Source: an uncultured Myxococcales bacterium
Lineage (GTDB): Bacteria > Myxococcota_A > UBA9042
DNA: 64,000 bases
Assembly (NCBI GenBank): GCA_903840165.1
Contig: CAIMEY010000078.1
Coordinates: 124,001-188,000 of the forward strand
Direction of reading: 5' to 3'
The first letter of the stretch is position 1; every line of letters starts with the position of its first letter. The notes under the pieces were generated by a model that did not search any database, had not been told where the DNA came from, and saw only the letters and a list, made by a program, of their open reading frames with translations. Of the stretch, positions 1-8,140 are shown in pieces. Made by a program: the position numbers and the translations under genes.

Positions 1-1
1 A

Positions 2-574
2 GCGCAGCGCCCGGCGGTGGAGCCTGCGCAACTTCGCGTCAATCAAAGCGTTTGGCATCAAGGTCTGGGCCGATTGCTGACGGTGACGGAAATCGACAAC
101 CGCGCCAAACGGGTGCGGCTGCGGGCGGGTCTGCTCGAGACGTGGGCCGCCTGGGATGATGTCCGCGCCCCTTTGCCCATGGACGGACCGGGCACTGGCA
201 CCGCCAATAAGAGTCCGACCTCACAAGCGAATTCAGGCATGAAGGCCAAGGTGGAGACCGATAATCCGCGCCGTATCCTGCCGGTGGCGGCCGATCCGGA
301 GCACCAGGACACGTATTCCCTGCGCACGCCCGAGCGGACCTGCGACCTGCGCGGACAGCGCGTTGAGGAATCTCTGCAAGCCGTTGATCAGATGCTGGAT
401 CGCGCAGTCATGACCAATGCCCCGGGCATTTGCGTGGTGCACGGCCTAGGCACGGGCGCTGTGCGCGATGCAGTGCGCCGCCACCTGCAACACCATCCGC
501 AAGTCGACCATTTTCGTGCGGGAATTCGCGGTGAAGGCGGCGATGGCGCGACGCTGGTGTGGGTCAGGCAGTAA
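2..574 (+). CDS. mutS2: MutS2-type endonuclease, C-terminal part with Smr domain (5' truncated)
   Basis: The reading frame is open to the left edge of the window, so only the last ~190 residues are present. The GTG at 17 is an internal codon and not the start. The first part looks like the beta-rich KOW-like segment of MutS2 (a V-W-x-x-G-L-G-R-L stretch). It is followed by a low-complexity linker and a C-terminal Smr domain: D-L-R-G-x-R-V-E-E near nt 347-372 and the V-H-G-x-G-T-G motif near nt 436-456, both diagnostic of the Smr nuclease fold. MutS2 proteins act on branched DNA and suppress recombination, and in some bacteria they rescue collided ribosomes. Identification as MutS2 rather than a stand-alone Smr protein rests on the preceding KOW-like segment, because the MutS ATPase part lies outside the window. 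Confidence 0.8.
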   Translation, partial: AQRPAVEPAQLRVNQSVWHQGLGRLLTVTEIDNRAKRVRLRAGLLETWAAWDDVRAPLPMDGPGTGTANKSPTSQANSGMKAKVETDNPRRILPVAADPEHQDTYSLRTPERTCDLRGQRVEESLQAVDQMLDRAVMTNAPGICVVHGLGTGAVRDAVRRHLQHHPQVDHFRAGIRGEGGDGATLVWVRQ

Positions 575-606
575 GGCTGGGCGCGAAAACCGCCTGAGAC
601 CTATCG

Positions 607-1569
607 CTAATTTGGGCGCAAATAGCCGACCAAGCACTGCCCCGTGGTCCACGGTGATTGACTGCCGGGCCAGCGCACCAGGCGCGTGTTGACGACTTCA
701 TCGTGCCCGTCGCGGACAACGAGCGGTTGCTGAGGATCTACGGCCATTCGCCTGACTTTTCCAGCTCTTTGGGCGATAAAGACGGCCCGAGAGCCCTGGG
801 CTCTTTCGACAATGCCGACCAGCGTCACGCCGTCATCGGGCTTGCCATTGCCGTTGGTGTCCGACGTGTCGCGAAAGAACACCAGATCGCCGGCACGAGG
901 CTGGTGGGCGTCGACGTGCTGAGCACTCGCCGTCAATTTCTGATACAATGCAGCCGGATAGACAGCATGGGTGTCCACAGGAACATCTTGACCCGCCGCG
1001 CGCAGAACGTGGGCGACAAAGGCGCGGTCCTGCATGCCCGCTGTGCCCAGAAGCGCAGAAGCAGCGTCAACACGCTGAGTTGCCCTCAATGCATCACTTG
1101 CCACACCCAGACCTGTGGGCGCAACCGGAGGTTGGGAAGGCGGGGGCTCCGTCTTTGGGACCTCCGGCTGCGCAGCCGCTGGCGGCGCCTTGGGTTCCGG
1201 TGCTGGCACCGACCTGGGCGTCGAGGGCGAAACTTGGTGACCGCTGGCAAAGCCTGGGGCACGTTCAACAGGCGGTAACCCCTGAGGTTCTGCTGGTGTC
1301 GCCGCCCTGCCCGCTCGCCTTTCTACTGGGGCTGGGGCCGATATTCGGCTGCGCTGAACGACGGCGGGGCGTCGAGCCGCGCCTGATTCGGCCAGGTCCG
1401 CGTGAACGACTCCGGCCGCTGGCACGCGGTCTCCTGGGTCAGATAGGCTGGAATACCAAGCTTCTGCGGGCAATTGCGATGCCACGCAGCTACTGCAGGT
1501 GCTGATCACGGCCAGGGCCGCCCACAGCGTTGCAGGCCAGGGGGCCATGGGTAAATCGGGACCACGCAT
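607..1569 (-). CDS. Secreted NlpC/P60-like protein, probably catalytically inactive
   Basis: A 320-residue protein. I place the start at the ATG whose complement ends at 1569 because a hydrophobic export signal with Cys residues at its end follows at once (A-A-L-A-V-I-S-T-C-S-S-C), consistent with a lipoprotein. The frame extends to 1755 without a better start. A Pro/Ala/Glu-rich linker of roughly 130 residues leads to a C-terminal domain resembling NlpC/P60 cysteine peptidases (F-V-x-H-V-L-R-A-A-G, then R-A-G-D-L-V-F-F, then V-G-I-V). In active NlpC/P60 enzymes a D-C-S-G block and a His before V-G-I carry catalysis. Here these positions read D-R-A and T-L, so the Cys and His appear to be missing. 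It is convergent with mutS2. Likely role: cell-wall binding or envelope scaffolding (inference). Confidence 0.6.
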   Translation of the reverse strand: MRGPDLPMAPWPATLWAALAVISTCSSCVASQLPAEAWYSSLSDPGDRVPAAGVVHADLAESGAARRPAVVQRSRISAPAPVERRAGRAATPAEPQGLPPVERAPGFASGHQVSPSTPRSVPAPEPKAPPAAAQPEVPKTEPPPSQPPVAPTGLGVASDALRATQRVDAASALLGTAGMQDRAFVAHVLRAAGQDVPVDTHAVYPAALYQKLTASAQHVDAHQPRAGDLVFFRDTSDTNGNGKPDDGVTLVGIVERAQGSRAVFIAQRAGKVRRMAVDPQQPLVVRDGHDEVVNTRLVRWPGSQSPWTTGQCLVGYLRPN

Positions 1570-1834
1570 CGGCAATTGCACTCCAGACCCAGACGGGCCA
1601 GGGTGCCCCAAGGATGCCGGTCGGGGCGCACCGGTCAAGAAAGCTACGCGCGTCCAGCTATGCCCCCCGCAACCACTAGGCTTTACTTGCGAATCCGATC
1701 GCCAGGGGCCACCCACGCCGTCAAACCGGTGGCACGCTTGGCGGACTGCTGCCACGACGACTCGTCATGAAGGTTGCGTTCAATCGTTCAATGAATAGAC
1801 TGCCGGCTCCAACGTTGTTGCCGCGGAGGTTCCT

Positions 1835-2992
1835 ATGATTTTTGCGCGATTCCTGTCCCTGATGCTTTCCCCCCGCTTCTTGACGGTTTTGGCCCTAGGT
1901 GCCACCGCAACAGGTTGCTTTGACTCAACAACATCTAACCGTGCCGTCGTCACGGTCCGCTGGGCAGCCCCCGTTGGCAATACCTGCGGCACCGCCGGAA
2001 TTGCCAGTGTCCACGTGCGGTTGACCAGCCTCAGCGGCATCAACACCGACCTGTCTGGCTTGGTCTGTGACAGCTACTCGCAATCGGTCAGTGTCCCGGG
2101 CGGCACCTACAGCATTACCGTCGACGGCCTCGACGGCACCAACCAAGTCATCACGACGGGCGGCCCCATCACCGTCAACGCGCCCAACGGCCTTACGACG
2201 CTCGCGCCCATCGTTACCCTAGGCGCATCTACGGGCGGGGCCAGCGCCGTCGCGGCGGCTTGGACGATCGCCGGCCAGCCTGCCTCTTCCGCGTGTGGCG
2301 CCTTGGGCTTGAGCACCGTCAAGGTCTTGGTCCTGGACAAGGACAAGAAAACCCCAATAGGTTCAGTCACTGTCGCCTGCAGCGCCGGTCAGGCTGTAGT
2401 CAGTAACCTTTCGCCCGGCAGCAGCTACCTGGAAATCGACGCGATGGACGCTTCTGGCGCGATCGTGTACGGCAACAACCCCGTCTACGGCCCGTTCAAC
2501 ATTCAGTCGGGCGTGACAACGAGCTTCCAAACAGCCTTTGATCTCGTGCCTTTATCGACGCAGCCCGCTGCGAACACGGCCGTCAGCCTCGACTGGATTT
2601 TCGCGGACAATGGCACCTGCGCCAGCCACAACGTCGACAACGTCCTGGTCCAGGTCGAGGACGCCAACGGCCAGATTGTCGTGGCCATGACCGACCCTGA
2701 TGCCTCGAAACCCTGCAATATGGCTGCTGGAACCACCAAGCAGCGGGTCATCGACATGAAGTCCGTCAACAGCACTTGCATACCGCCGGTGGACGCGAAG
2801 TCCCTGTATATCTGCAATATTACAGGCACATCCGTTGGCCTACACGTCACGACCGTGGACAAGCAGACCGGCCAGCACCTCTACGGCGGCTCGATGCAGG
2901 TCAAGCAGTTGGTCGCAGGCACCCACACCGCGATTCAGACGCCGCTGAGCCTAAGCGCTTGTGGCGGCGCCAATACCTGCTCGCATCCCTAG
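1835..2992 (+). CDS. Lipoprotein with three repeated beta-sandwich-like modules
   Basis: A 385-residue protein starting at ATG 1835, preceded by GGAGG with 5-nt spacing. The N-terminus is a signal peptide ending in a lipobox (A-T-G-C, Cys at about residue 28). The mature part seems to hold three successive modules of ~100-115 residues. Each opens with a beta strand containing Trp, then a Cys followed by a V-x-V-x-V strand (near residues 40, 140 and 250), and each closes with a strand-rich segment of Gly, Thr and Ser. Cys positions recur, suggesting one disulfide per module. I do not recognise a named family. It lies just upstream of the B12 riboswitch but outside it, so it is probably not under cobalamin control. 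Confidence 0.7.
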   Translation: MIFARFLSLMLSPRFLTVLALGATATGCFDSTTSNRAVVTVRWAAPVGNTCGTAGIASVHVRLTSLSGINTDLSGLVCDSYSQSVSVPGGTYSITVDGLDGTNQVITTGGPITVNAPNGLTTLAPIVTLGASTGGASAVAAAWTIAGQPASSACGALGLSTVKVLVLDKDKKTPIGSVTVACSAGQAVVSNLSPGSSYLEIDAMDASGAIVYGNNPVYGPFNIQSGVTTSFQTAFDLVPLSTQPAANTAVSLDWIFADNGTCASHNVDNVLVQVEDANGQIVVAMTDPDASKPCNMAAGTTKQRVIDMKSVNSTCIPPVDAKSLYICNITGTSVGLHVTTVDKQTGQHLYGGSMQVKQLVAGTHTAIQTPLSLSACGGANTCSHP

Positions 2993-3164
2993 CGTGCGGG
3001 GCCCGTGCGGACTAGCCGATCATCAGCCGACGTCCGCGGAACCTTCCGAATAGACACCTGTTATCCAAGCGCGTGTTGCTGCATTGGGCCTTGACTTCAC
3101 GCTGAACCCTGAGCGATGATGCCCGCGCTCCCGGTGCCCGATGAGGGCCGCAAAGCGGTCGTGG

Positions 3165-3380
3165 AACCTAGGCCTTAGGCCAAAGTCCCCGCTTTGTTGA
3201 GGGAAGCCGGTGAAAATCCGGCACGGACCCGCCACTGTAAGCAGCGCTCGCGGAAAAACCACTGGAAACAGCTAATTAGGCCACACAAGGCCTATGCTGG
3301 ACTGGGAAGGTTCCCGCACGATGAAGCACAAACGGTTTGAGCCGCGCGTACTTCCGCTGTGAGTCAGGAGACCGGCCAGG
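3165..3380 (+). promoter_or_regulatory. Cobalamin (adenosylcobalamin-class) riboswitch
   Basis: The RF00174-type core is readable. GGGAAGCCGGTGAAAATCC starts at 3201, CGGACCCGCCACTGTAAGC follows, an A-rich AACCACTGG-type segment lies near 3256-3266, a GGGAAGG segment near 3304, and the terminal B12 box GTCAGGAGACCGGCC occupies 3363-3377. Outer limits are approximate because I cannot fold the RNA. It precedes the btuB-type receptor by about 100 nt and is the only regulatory element before the five-function B12 operon. I see no T-rich intrinsic terminator between box and start codon, so control is more likely through access to the translation start, which is itself weak (TTG). The rest of the gene-less stretch 2993-3483 shows nothing else I can name. 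Confidence 0.95.
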
Positions 3381-3483
3381 AGCGCTACCATCGCGTCCTC
3401 GGGGATTGGGACGGCGGGAGTGACGGGATGCGCAACGCGTACAGCGCGATACGGCTTGTCGACCGAGAGTCCACAACCTTGAT

Positions 3484-5631
3484 TTGAACCGGTTTTGGCC
3501 ACAACGCCTACGGCTAGGACTCGCGTTTTGCGCGACGTTCTGCGCTAGCCATGTTTGGGCCCAGCCCGCGGTCGAGCTTGCGCAGGCTCCGACCAGCGAA
3601 TCCCATGAACATTCAACGGTATTGCCGACCTTTCACGCCAAACCGCGCACGGTTCACGGGCACCATGCGGCGCTGCCGCCCACGGGTCTAGACCCCACGG
3701 CGGCGATGGTGCAGGTGTCTGGCAAGGAACTGCGGGAAACGCAAATACAACTTGGGCAGTACCTGGACCGGCAGCCGGGCCTACGCGTCGAGTCCCTCAG
3801 CGGCTTTGGCGCGCCGAGTTGGCTGAGTATCCGCGGCTGCAATAGCGATCAAGTCTCTGTCTTTCTAGACGATCTCCCTCTGCAATCCTTGGACGGTACA
3901 GTCCTTGACCTGTCCGACCTGCCCCTGGGGCAAATCCAACGGATGGAGCTGTACCGGTCGATGACCCCTGCCCTGCTGGGCAATCAGGCCATCGGCGGCG
4001 CACTGCGCATTGAACTGCGCAAAGACGAAAAGCCGGGTGGAGAATTCAGCCTATTGACAGGTAGTTATGGCGCCCGACAACTGGAAGGCGCGGGCAGTTG
4101 GCAGGCCCTGGGCGTGCACCTGTCGGGCGGTGCCCGCTGGCTACATTCAGATGGCAACTTCCCCTACTTGTGGAATCCGGGCACCGTATTTTCCAGTAAA
4201 GACAATCAGATCCGGCTGCGCTCCAACAACGCGATAGACCGGCTGGGCGGCACCCTCGGCGCGTGGATGAACCTGGGCCGGCGCTGGCGGCTGGACGCGC
4301 GTTGGCTCGGCTCGGCTGCCCAGCAAGGCCTCCCGGGCATCGCGCTGTATGAGGCTGTGGATGCGCGGGTCAACAATCAACGTCATCTTGGGGCCTTAAG
4401 CCTTGTCGGCCGTGACGTAGTTCGGTCCGGGGATCGCCTGCGCGGGTCGGTTCAGGCCGTGCGGACATCGACTGATGTCAATGATTCCATGGGTGAACTT
4501 GGGCTACCCCAAGCCAAGACGCGGCAAGTGGACGCGTTCAGCAATCAATGGACCTACGAGTCGATCCTGGCGGGCCCCGTGTCCTTTCAGGGACGAGTGG
4601 CGGGACAATACGCGGAAATTCATGGGCATGACCAGTTGCATGGCTTGGATGAGCCAACTTCTTCGCGCGCGAGCCTGGAAACGGGGCTCGGAATGCCCGC
4701 GGAGTGGCCGCGTTGGAGCGTGATGCCGTCGCTTTCGGCGCAGTGGCAGCACAGTAAACGCATGACCAATCAAGGCTTTCCATTCACCTGGCGTACCGTC
4801 GATGGCCATGACGACCGCCTCACTACGGCGCGCGTAGGCGTGGCTTGGCGAGCCCTGGACGATCTGCGGCTGACTGCGGCATGGACCCGTTCCTTGCGCG
4901 CCCCCAATCTTCTGGAATTGTTCGGCAATGACGGCCTTATCCAAGGCAATCCCGCCCTGCTGCCGGAGGCGGCCATGGCCTGGGACCTTGGGCTCGCGGG
5001 CGGCCAGACGTGGCAGGGCATCGATGCATCGGTCCAAGTCAACGCTTTTCAGAGTCATGTCAATAACTTAATCGGGCTTGTGACGACGAGTCAGCATCAG
5101 GCCCGCTATCAGAACGTCACGGCAGCCAACTTACAAGGGCTTGAATTTGCCACGAATATCAAGCGAGACCCGGTTCGCTTAATCGGCACGTACACGGCCT
5201 TGCTGGCGCGGGACGCTTCCGGCATCGAGGCCTACCAAGGCAAAGCCCTGCCCTTTCGCCCGCGGACGCGCTGGCAGTCGCGACTAGAATACACTGCAAC
5301 GGTAGGCAGTTGGCGCACGATGGTCTGGAGTTCTGTGGCATGGCAGTCGGGCTACTTCCTCGATCCAGCCAACTTGGTGGCGGTGCCGGCCCGAACCCTG
5401 GTGGACGCTGGCGCGCGCGCCTACTGGCATGATTTCTATGTCGATCTGCGGATGGACGATGCCCTCGATGTCAGTCACTACGACCTTATCGGCTATCCGC
5501 TTCCCGGACGTTCCTTCTTTGTTTCAATCGGTTGGCAGCAATGGCCGTCCTCAGAGGACGGTCAGGCCCGACGCACCATTCCCCAACAGGCCGCACAGGG
5601 CCCAACTGCAGGAGCTGCTCATGTTCGCTAG
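3484..5631 (+). CDS. btuB: TonB-dependent outer-membrane receptor, BtuB-type
   Basis: A 715-residue protein. The only available start in this frame after the upstream stop at 3421 is TTG 3484, with a poor ribosome site, consistent with riboswitch control. The signal peptide ends around residue 26 (V-W-A before Q-P). A His-rich segment follows, then the plug domain (residues ~75-190: L-G-Q-Y-L-D-R-Q-P-G-L-R-V, S-I-R-G, V-F-L-D-D-L-P-L, and G-N-Q-A-I-G-G-A-L-R-I), then a beta-barrel closing with a C-terminal strand region near G-R-S-F-F-V-S-I-G-W-Q. Length and order fit TonB-dependent receptors. Assignment to B12 comes from the riboswitch in front and the btuF and btuCD genes behind. I could not find a clear TonB box. 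A long tail follows the last strand. The stop overlaps the start of the next gene by 11 nt. Confidence 0.88.
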   Translation: MNRFWPQRLRLGLAFCATFCASHVWAQPAVELAQAPTSESHEHSTVLPTFHAKPRTVHGHHAALPPTGLDPTAAMVQVSGKELRETQIQLGQYLDRQPGLRVESLSGFGAPSWLSIRGCNSDQVSVFLDDLPLQSLDGTVLDLSDLPLGQIQRMELYRSMTPALLGNQAIGGALRIELRKDEKPGGEFSLLTGSYGARQLEGAGSWQALGVHLSGGARWLHSDGNFPYLWNPGTVFSSKDNQIRLRSNNAIDRLGGTLGAWMNLGRRWRLDARWLGSAAQQGLPGIALYEAVDARVNNQRHLGALSLVGRDVVRSGDRLRGSVQAVRTSTDVNDSMGELGLPQAKTRQVDAFSNQWTYESILAGPVSFQGRVAGQYAEIHGHDQLHGLDEPTSSRASLETGLGMPAEWPRWSVMPSLSAQWQHSKRMTNQGFPFTWRTVDGHDDRLTTARVGVAWRALDDLRLTAAWTRSLRAPNLLELFGNDGLIQGNPALLPEAAMAWDLGLAGGQTWQGIDASVQVNAFQSHVNNLIGLVTTSQHQARYQNVTAANLQGLEFATNIKRDPVRLIGTYTALLARDASGIEAYQGKALPFRPRTRWQSRLEYTATVGSWRTMVWSSVAWQSGYFLDPANLVAVPARTLVDAGARAYWHDFYVDLRMDDALDVSHYDLIGYPLPGRSFFVSIGWQQWPSSEDGQARRTIPQQAAQGPTAGAAHVR

Positions 5632-7090
5632 ATTCCTCAAGCATTCTAAGACAATGGGCTGGCAATGCGCGGCATTGGCCCTGGCCGTGCTGAGCCTCAG
5701 CTCTGCCTGCGCCGATGATACGCAAAAGAGCCCGGCGCCTATCGATTCCGCCTCTGCAGTCGACGCGACCGCTGGGGATAGTTCCGACAGTGCCAATGCC
5801 GACGTGACGCCCACGGACGGCCTGATCGCTGACGGCGACGCGGCTGCCGGCCCTACAGAAGACGGCACAGCTACAACGGATTGGACGGATGCCGCGTCTG
5901 CCGCCGATGCCCTGCCGGATGCAGCGACTACCGCCACGCCGTTGCAGGCGGAAGGCATTGCCGTTGCCGGCTCGGATTTCAAAACGACAACAATTTCATG
6001 GCTTGACCCGCTGACGGGTGCCGTTCATCCGCACGTGCTCGACTCAGGCTCGGTGGTGACGCCGGCGGGCGCAGCGCTGTCGGGCGATGTCGTGATCGCC
6101 CAGCAGGCTAGCGCTAACCATCTGATTGTTTTGATTGATCGCAGCACTGGGGTGCTGACGTGGTATGACGCGCAAAAAGGCGCTGTGGTTCAACAACTCA
6201 ATGTTGCTACAGGGTTTTACGCCAATCCACAGGATTACTCGCCGGTCGATGCGCACCTCGCCTACGTTCCGCGCATCGGCTGGAACCTGCAAGCTACCAC
6301 TTCTAAAGGAGATTTTGACGATGGTGACGACCTACTGACCGTCGACCCCACGGCCAATACCGTCACCGGACGCATCGATTTGCACGGTCAGGCCACAGCA
6401 GCGGGTGTTCTGGCAGCGCCGGGGAGAATTGCCCAAGGAAATGAGCGACTTTACGTTCCACTGAGTAACCTTTCGGCCGATTTTGCCAGCGCCGGTCCCG
6501 GCAGGCTTGTCGCAATACAAGCAAAAACTGGCAACATTGCGTACGTCAAAGACATTCCCAATGCGAAGAACTGCGCAAAGGCCGTGTGGCTCGCGTCGTC
6601 GGCGCGCGTCGCTGTCGTGTGCGAGGGCTTCTTCGGCGATGGCCCTGATCAAACAAAGTTCGCGCAGCTTGTGACGTTTGCGGATGACGGCAGCGATAGC
6701 GTGCAGACTGCGGCCTCAGCGCTGACTCTGGGCGGCAGCGGCAACGCGTACAAGGGACCTTTTGGTAAAGATCTCGTGGCTATCGGGTCCAATCAAGTCG
6801 CGGTCTTTGTCCAGGGCAACTTTGACACCAATACACCCGACGCCCTTTGGCGCATCGATTTGAGCAACGGCCAAGGAACCCTCCTGGCAAAGGCCGGCGC
6901 GCCTTTCGGTTTGAGTGGCCTAAGCGCCTTTGCCAAGGGCGACAAGCAGTTGCTTCTTGCAGCCGAAGCGGCCAATGTCCAAGGAGATATCCTGGTCTTT
7001 GACGTCCACAACCTACAGGCCATCCAAACGCTGCCCAACGTCAAGAGCAACCCGGGGAGCCTAGGCGCCGTCGATCTAGGCGGATTTTAA
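5621..7090 (+). CDS. Beta-propeller surface lipoprotein in the B12 operon, possible BtuG analogue
   Basis: A 489-residue protein. The start is ATG 5621, with GGAG 9 nt upstream and an 11-nt overlap with the receptor gene. The frame extends further upstream but lacks a signal there. A type II signal peptide ends L-S-S-A-C (Cys at about residue 29). An Ala/Asp/Thr-rich linker of ~75 residues follows, typical for lifting a surface lipoprotein off the membrane. From about residue 115 the chain looks like a YncE-like beta-propeller, with repeated strands such as D-R-S-T-G-V-L-T-W-Y, R-L-V-A-I-Q-A-K-T-G-N-I-A-Y and L-W-R-I-D-L-S-N-G. In Bacteroides, BtuG is a propeller lipoprotein encoded beside BtuB that captures B12. 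Position, lipidation and fold match that role here. Homology to BtuG itself is not shown by what I can see. Confidence 0.72.
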   Translation: MFARFLKHSKTMGWQCAALALAVLSLSSACADDTQKSPAPIDSASAVDATAGDSSDSANADVTPTDGLIADGDAAAGPTEDGTATTDWTDAASAADALPDAATTATPLQAEGIAVAGSDFKTTTISWLDPLTGAVHPHVLDSGSVVTPAGAALSGDVVIAQQASANHLIVLIDRSTGVLTWYDAQKGAVVQQLNVATGFYANPQDYSPVDAHLAYVPRIGWNLQATTSKGDFDDGDDLLTVDPTANTVTGRIDLHGQATAAGVLAAPGRIAQGNERLYVPLSNLSADFASAGPGRLVAIQAKTGNIAYVKDIPNAKNCAKAVWLASSARVAVVCEGFFGDGPDQTKFAQLVTFADDGSDSVQTAASALTLGGSGNAYKGPFGKDLVAIGSNQVAVFVQGNFDTNTPDALWRIDLSNGQGTLLAKAGAPFGLSGLSAFAKGDKQLLLAAEAANVQGDILVFDVHNLQAIQTLPNVKSNPGSLGAVDLGGF

Positions 7091-7102
7091 GGATACTTTA
7101 CC

Positions 7103-8140
7103 TTGGCCCTTGCATTGCTGGCACGTTGGTTTTACGCCCATGGCCCCGCCCCTGTCACGCAGAACCGCGGGGGACAGGCCGGCGTGCGAGTTGCATTTCG
7201 CAGGCACCCATGGGCGTGTTTCTTCTTGGTTTTGCTAGGTTTTTCGCAGTGCAAAGGCGGCGCTGGCGGCAACGAGTCGGCGATGAACCTCCTGGTGCGC
7301 GACGGTCTTGGGCGCGAAGTGCGCTTGAGGGGGCCGGCCCATCGAGTCGTCTCGCTCTCGCCGGCCATGAGTGAAAGCCTTTGCGCGGTAGGATGTTGCC
7401 AAGCACTCATCCTGCGCGACAAATGGAGCGACTACCCGCCAGAGGTCCAACAACGCCCTGCAATCGCGGGATTTTCGCCGAGTCCAGAAGCGATCCTTGC
7501 GGTTCACCCCGACCTCGTCCTCTTGCACTTTCCACCGCCTGCGCTGCGTCTTGCCCTGGACCAATCCGGTGTCCCGTGGCTGGGTTTTGCGCCAACAACC
7601 CTGCAACAAGCCCTCGGTGCCCTTAAGGTCGTGGGTCAGGCTTGCGGGCAGCCAATGCGAGCTGAGGCAATTGCTGCACATCTTGCTGCGCGGTCTCAGG
7701 AAATTGCGGAGCGAGTCCGCGCAGAACCCCAACCGACGGTATTCCTTGAGGTGGACGCAGGCGGCGGAACACGGCCGTATACGGTGTCTAGACGGGCTTT
7801 TGGCCATGATCTTCTTACCCTAGCTGGGGCAACGAACGTCTTCGCTCAGGCCGGTGCGGCGTGGTTTCAGGTGTCGGTCGAAGCACTACTGGCGGCCGAT
7901 CCGACGTGGATTCTACTGGCCGATGCCGACGTGCCCGAACAGCCCCAGTCCATCGCAACATTGCAAAATCGCGCTGGCTTTTCCGCACTTGCCGCTGTGC
8001 GCGCCCGTCGCGTGGCGCCCCTCACCACCGATTGGGTCAGCCGCCCCGGTCCGCGGATGGTCCTTGGACAGGAGCAGATGGCGCGGATTCTGCACCCGAT
8101 TGCGCTGGCCGGCCTGCCATCGATGACGGAAGAACCATGA
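7103..8140 (+). CDS. btuF: B12 ABC transporter substrate-binding protein, BtuF-type
   Basis: A 345-residue protein starting at TTG 7103, with AAGGA 9 nt upstream and 12 nt after the propeller gene. The N-terminal ~55 residues are unusually long. The hydrophobic segment W-A-C-F-F-L-V-L-L-G-F-S-Q-C suggests a lipoprotein with an atypical lipobox (F-S-Q-C), so translation may begin at an inner GTG near nt 7183. The remainder is a class III (BtuF/FhuD-like) binding protein: R-V-V-S-L-S-P-A-M-S-E-S-L, then S-P-E-A-I-L-A-V-H-P-D-L-V-L-L, then the long helix and second lobe ending with the M-V-L-G region. It delivers cobalamin to the inner-membrane importer encoded by the next gene, whose ATG overlaps its TGA. 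Confidence 0.88.
   Translation: MALALLARWFYAHGPAPVTQNRGGQAGVRVAFRRHPWACFFLVLLGFSQCKGGAGGNESAMNLLVRDGLGREVRLRGPAHRVVSLSPAMSESLCAVGCCQALILRDKWSDYPPEVQQRPAIAGFSPSPEAILAVHPDLVLLHFPPPALRLALDQSGVPWLGFAPTTLQQALGALKVVGQACGQPMRAEAIAAHLAARSQEIAERVRAEPQPTVFLEVDAGGGTRPYTVSRRAFGHDLLTLAGATNVFAQAGAAWFQVSVEALLAADPTWILLADADVPEQPQSIATLQNRAGFSALAAVRARRVAPLTTDWVSRPGPRMVLGQEQMARILHPIALAGLPSMTEEP

Noticed and set aside
3428..3484. Receptor start at ATG 3428
   Set aside because: This ATG is in another frame; the receptor frame has a stop at 3421 and no ATG or GTG before TTG 3484.
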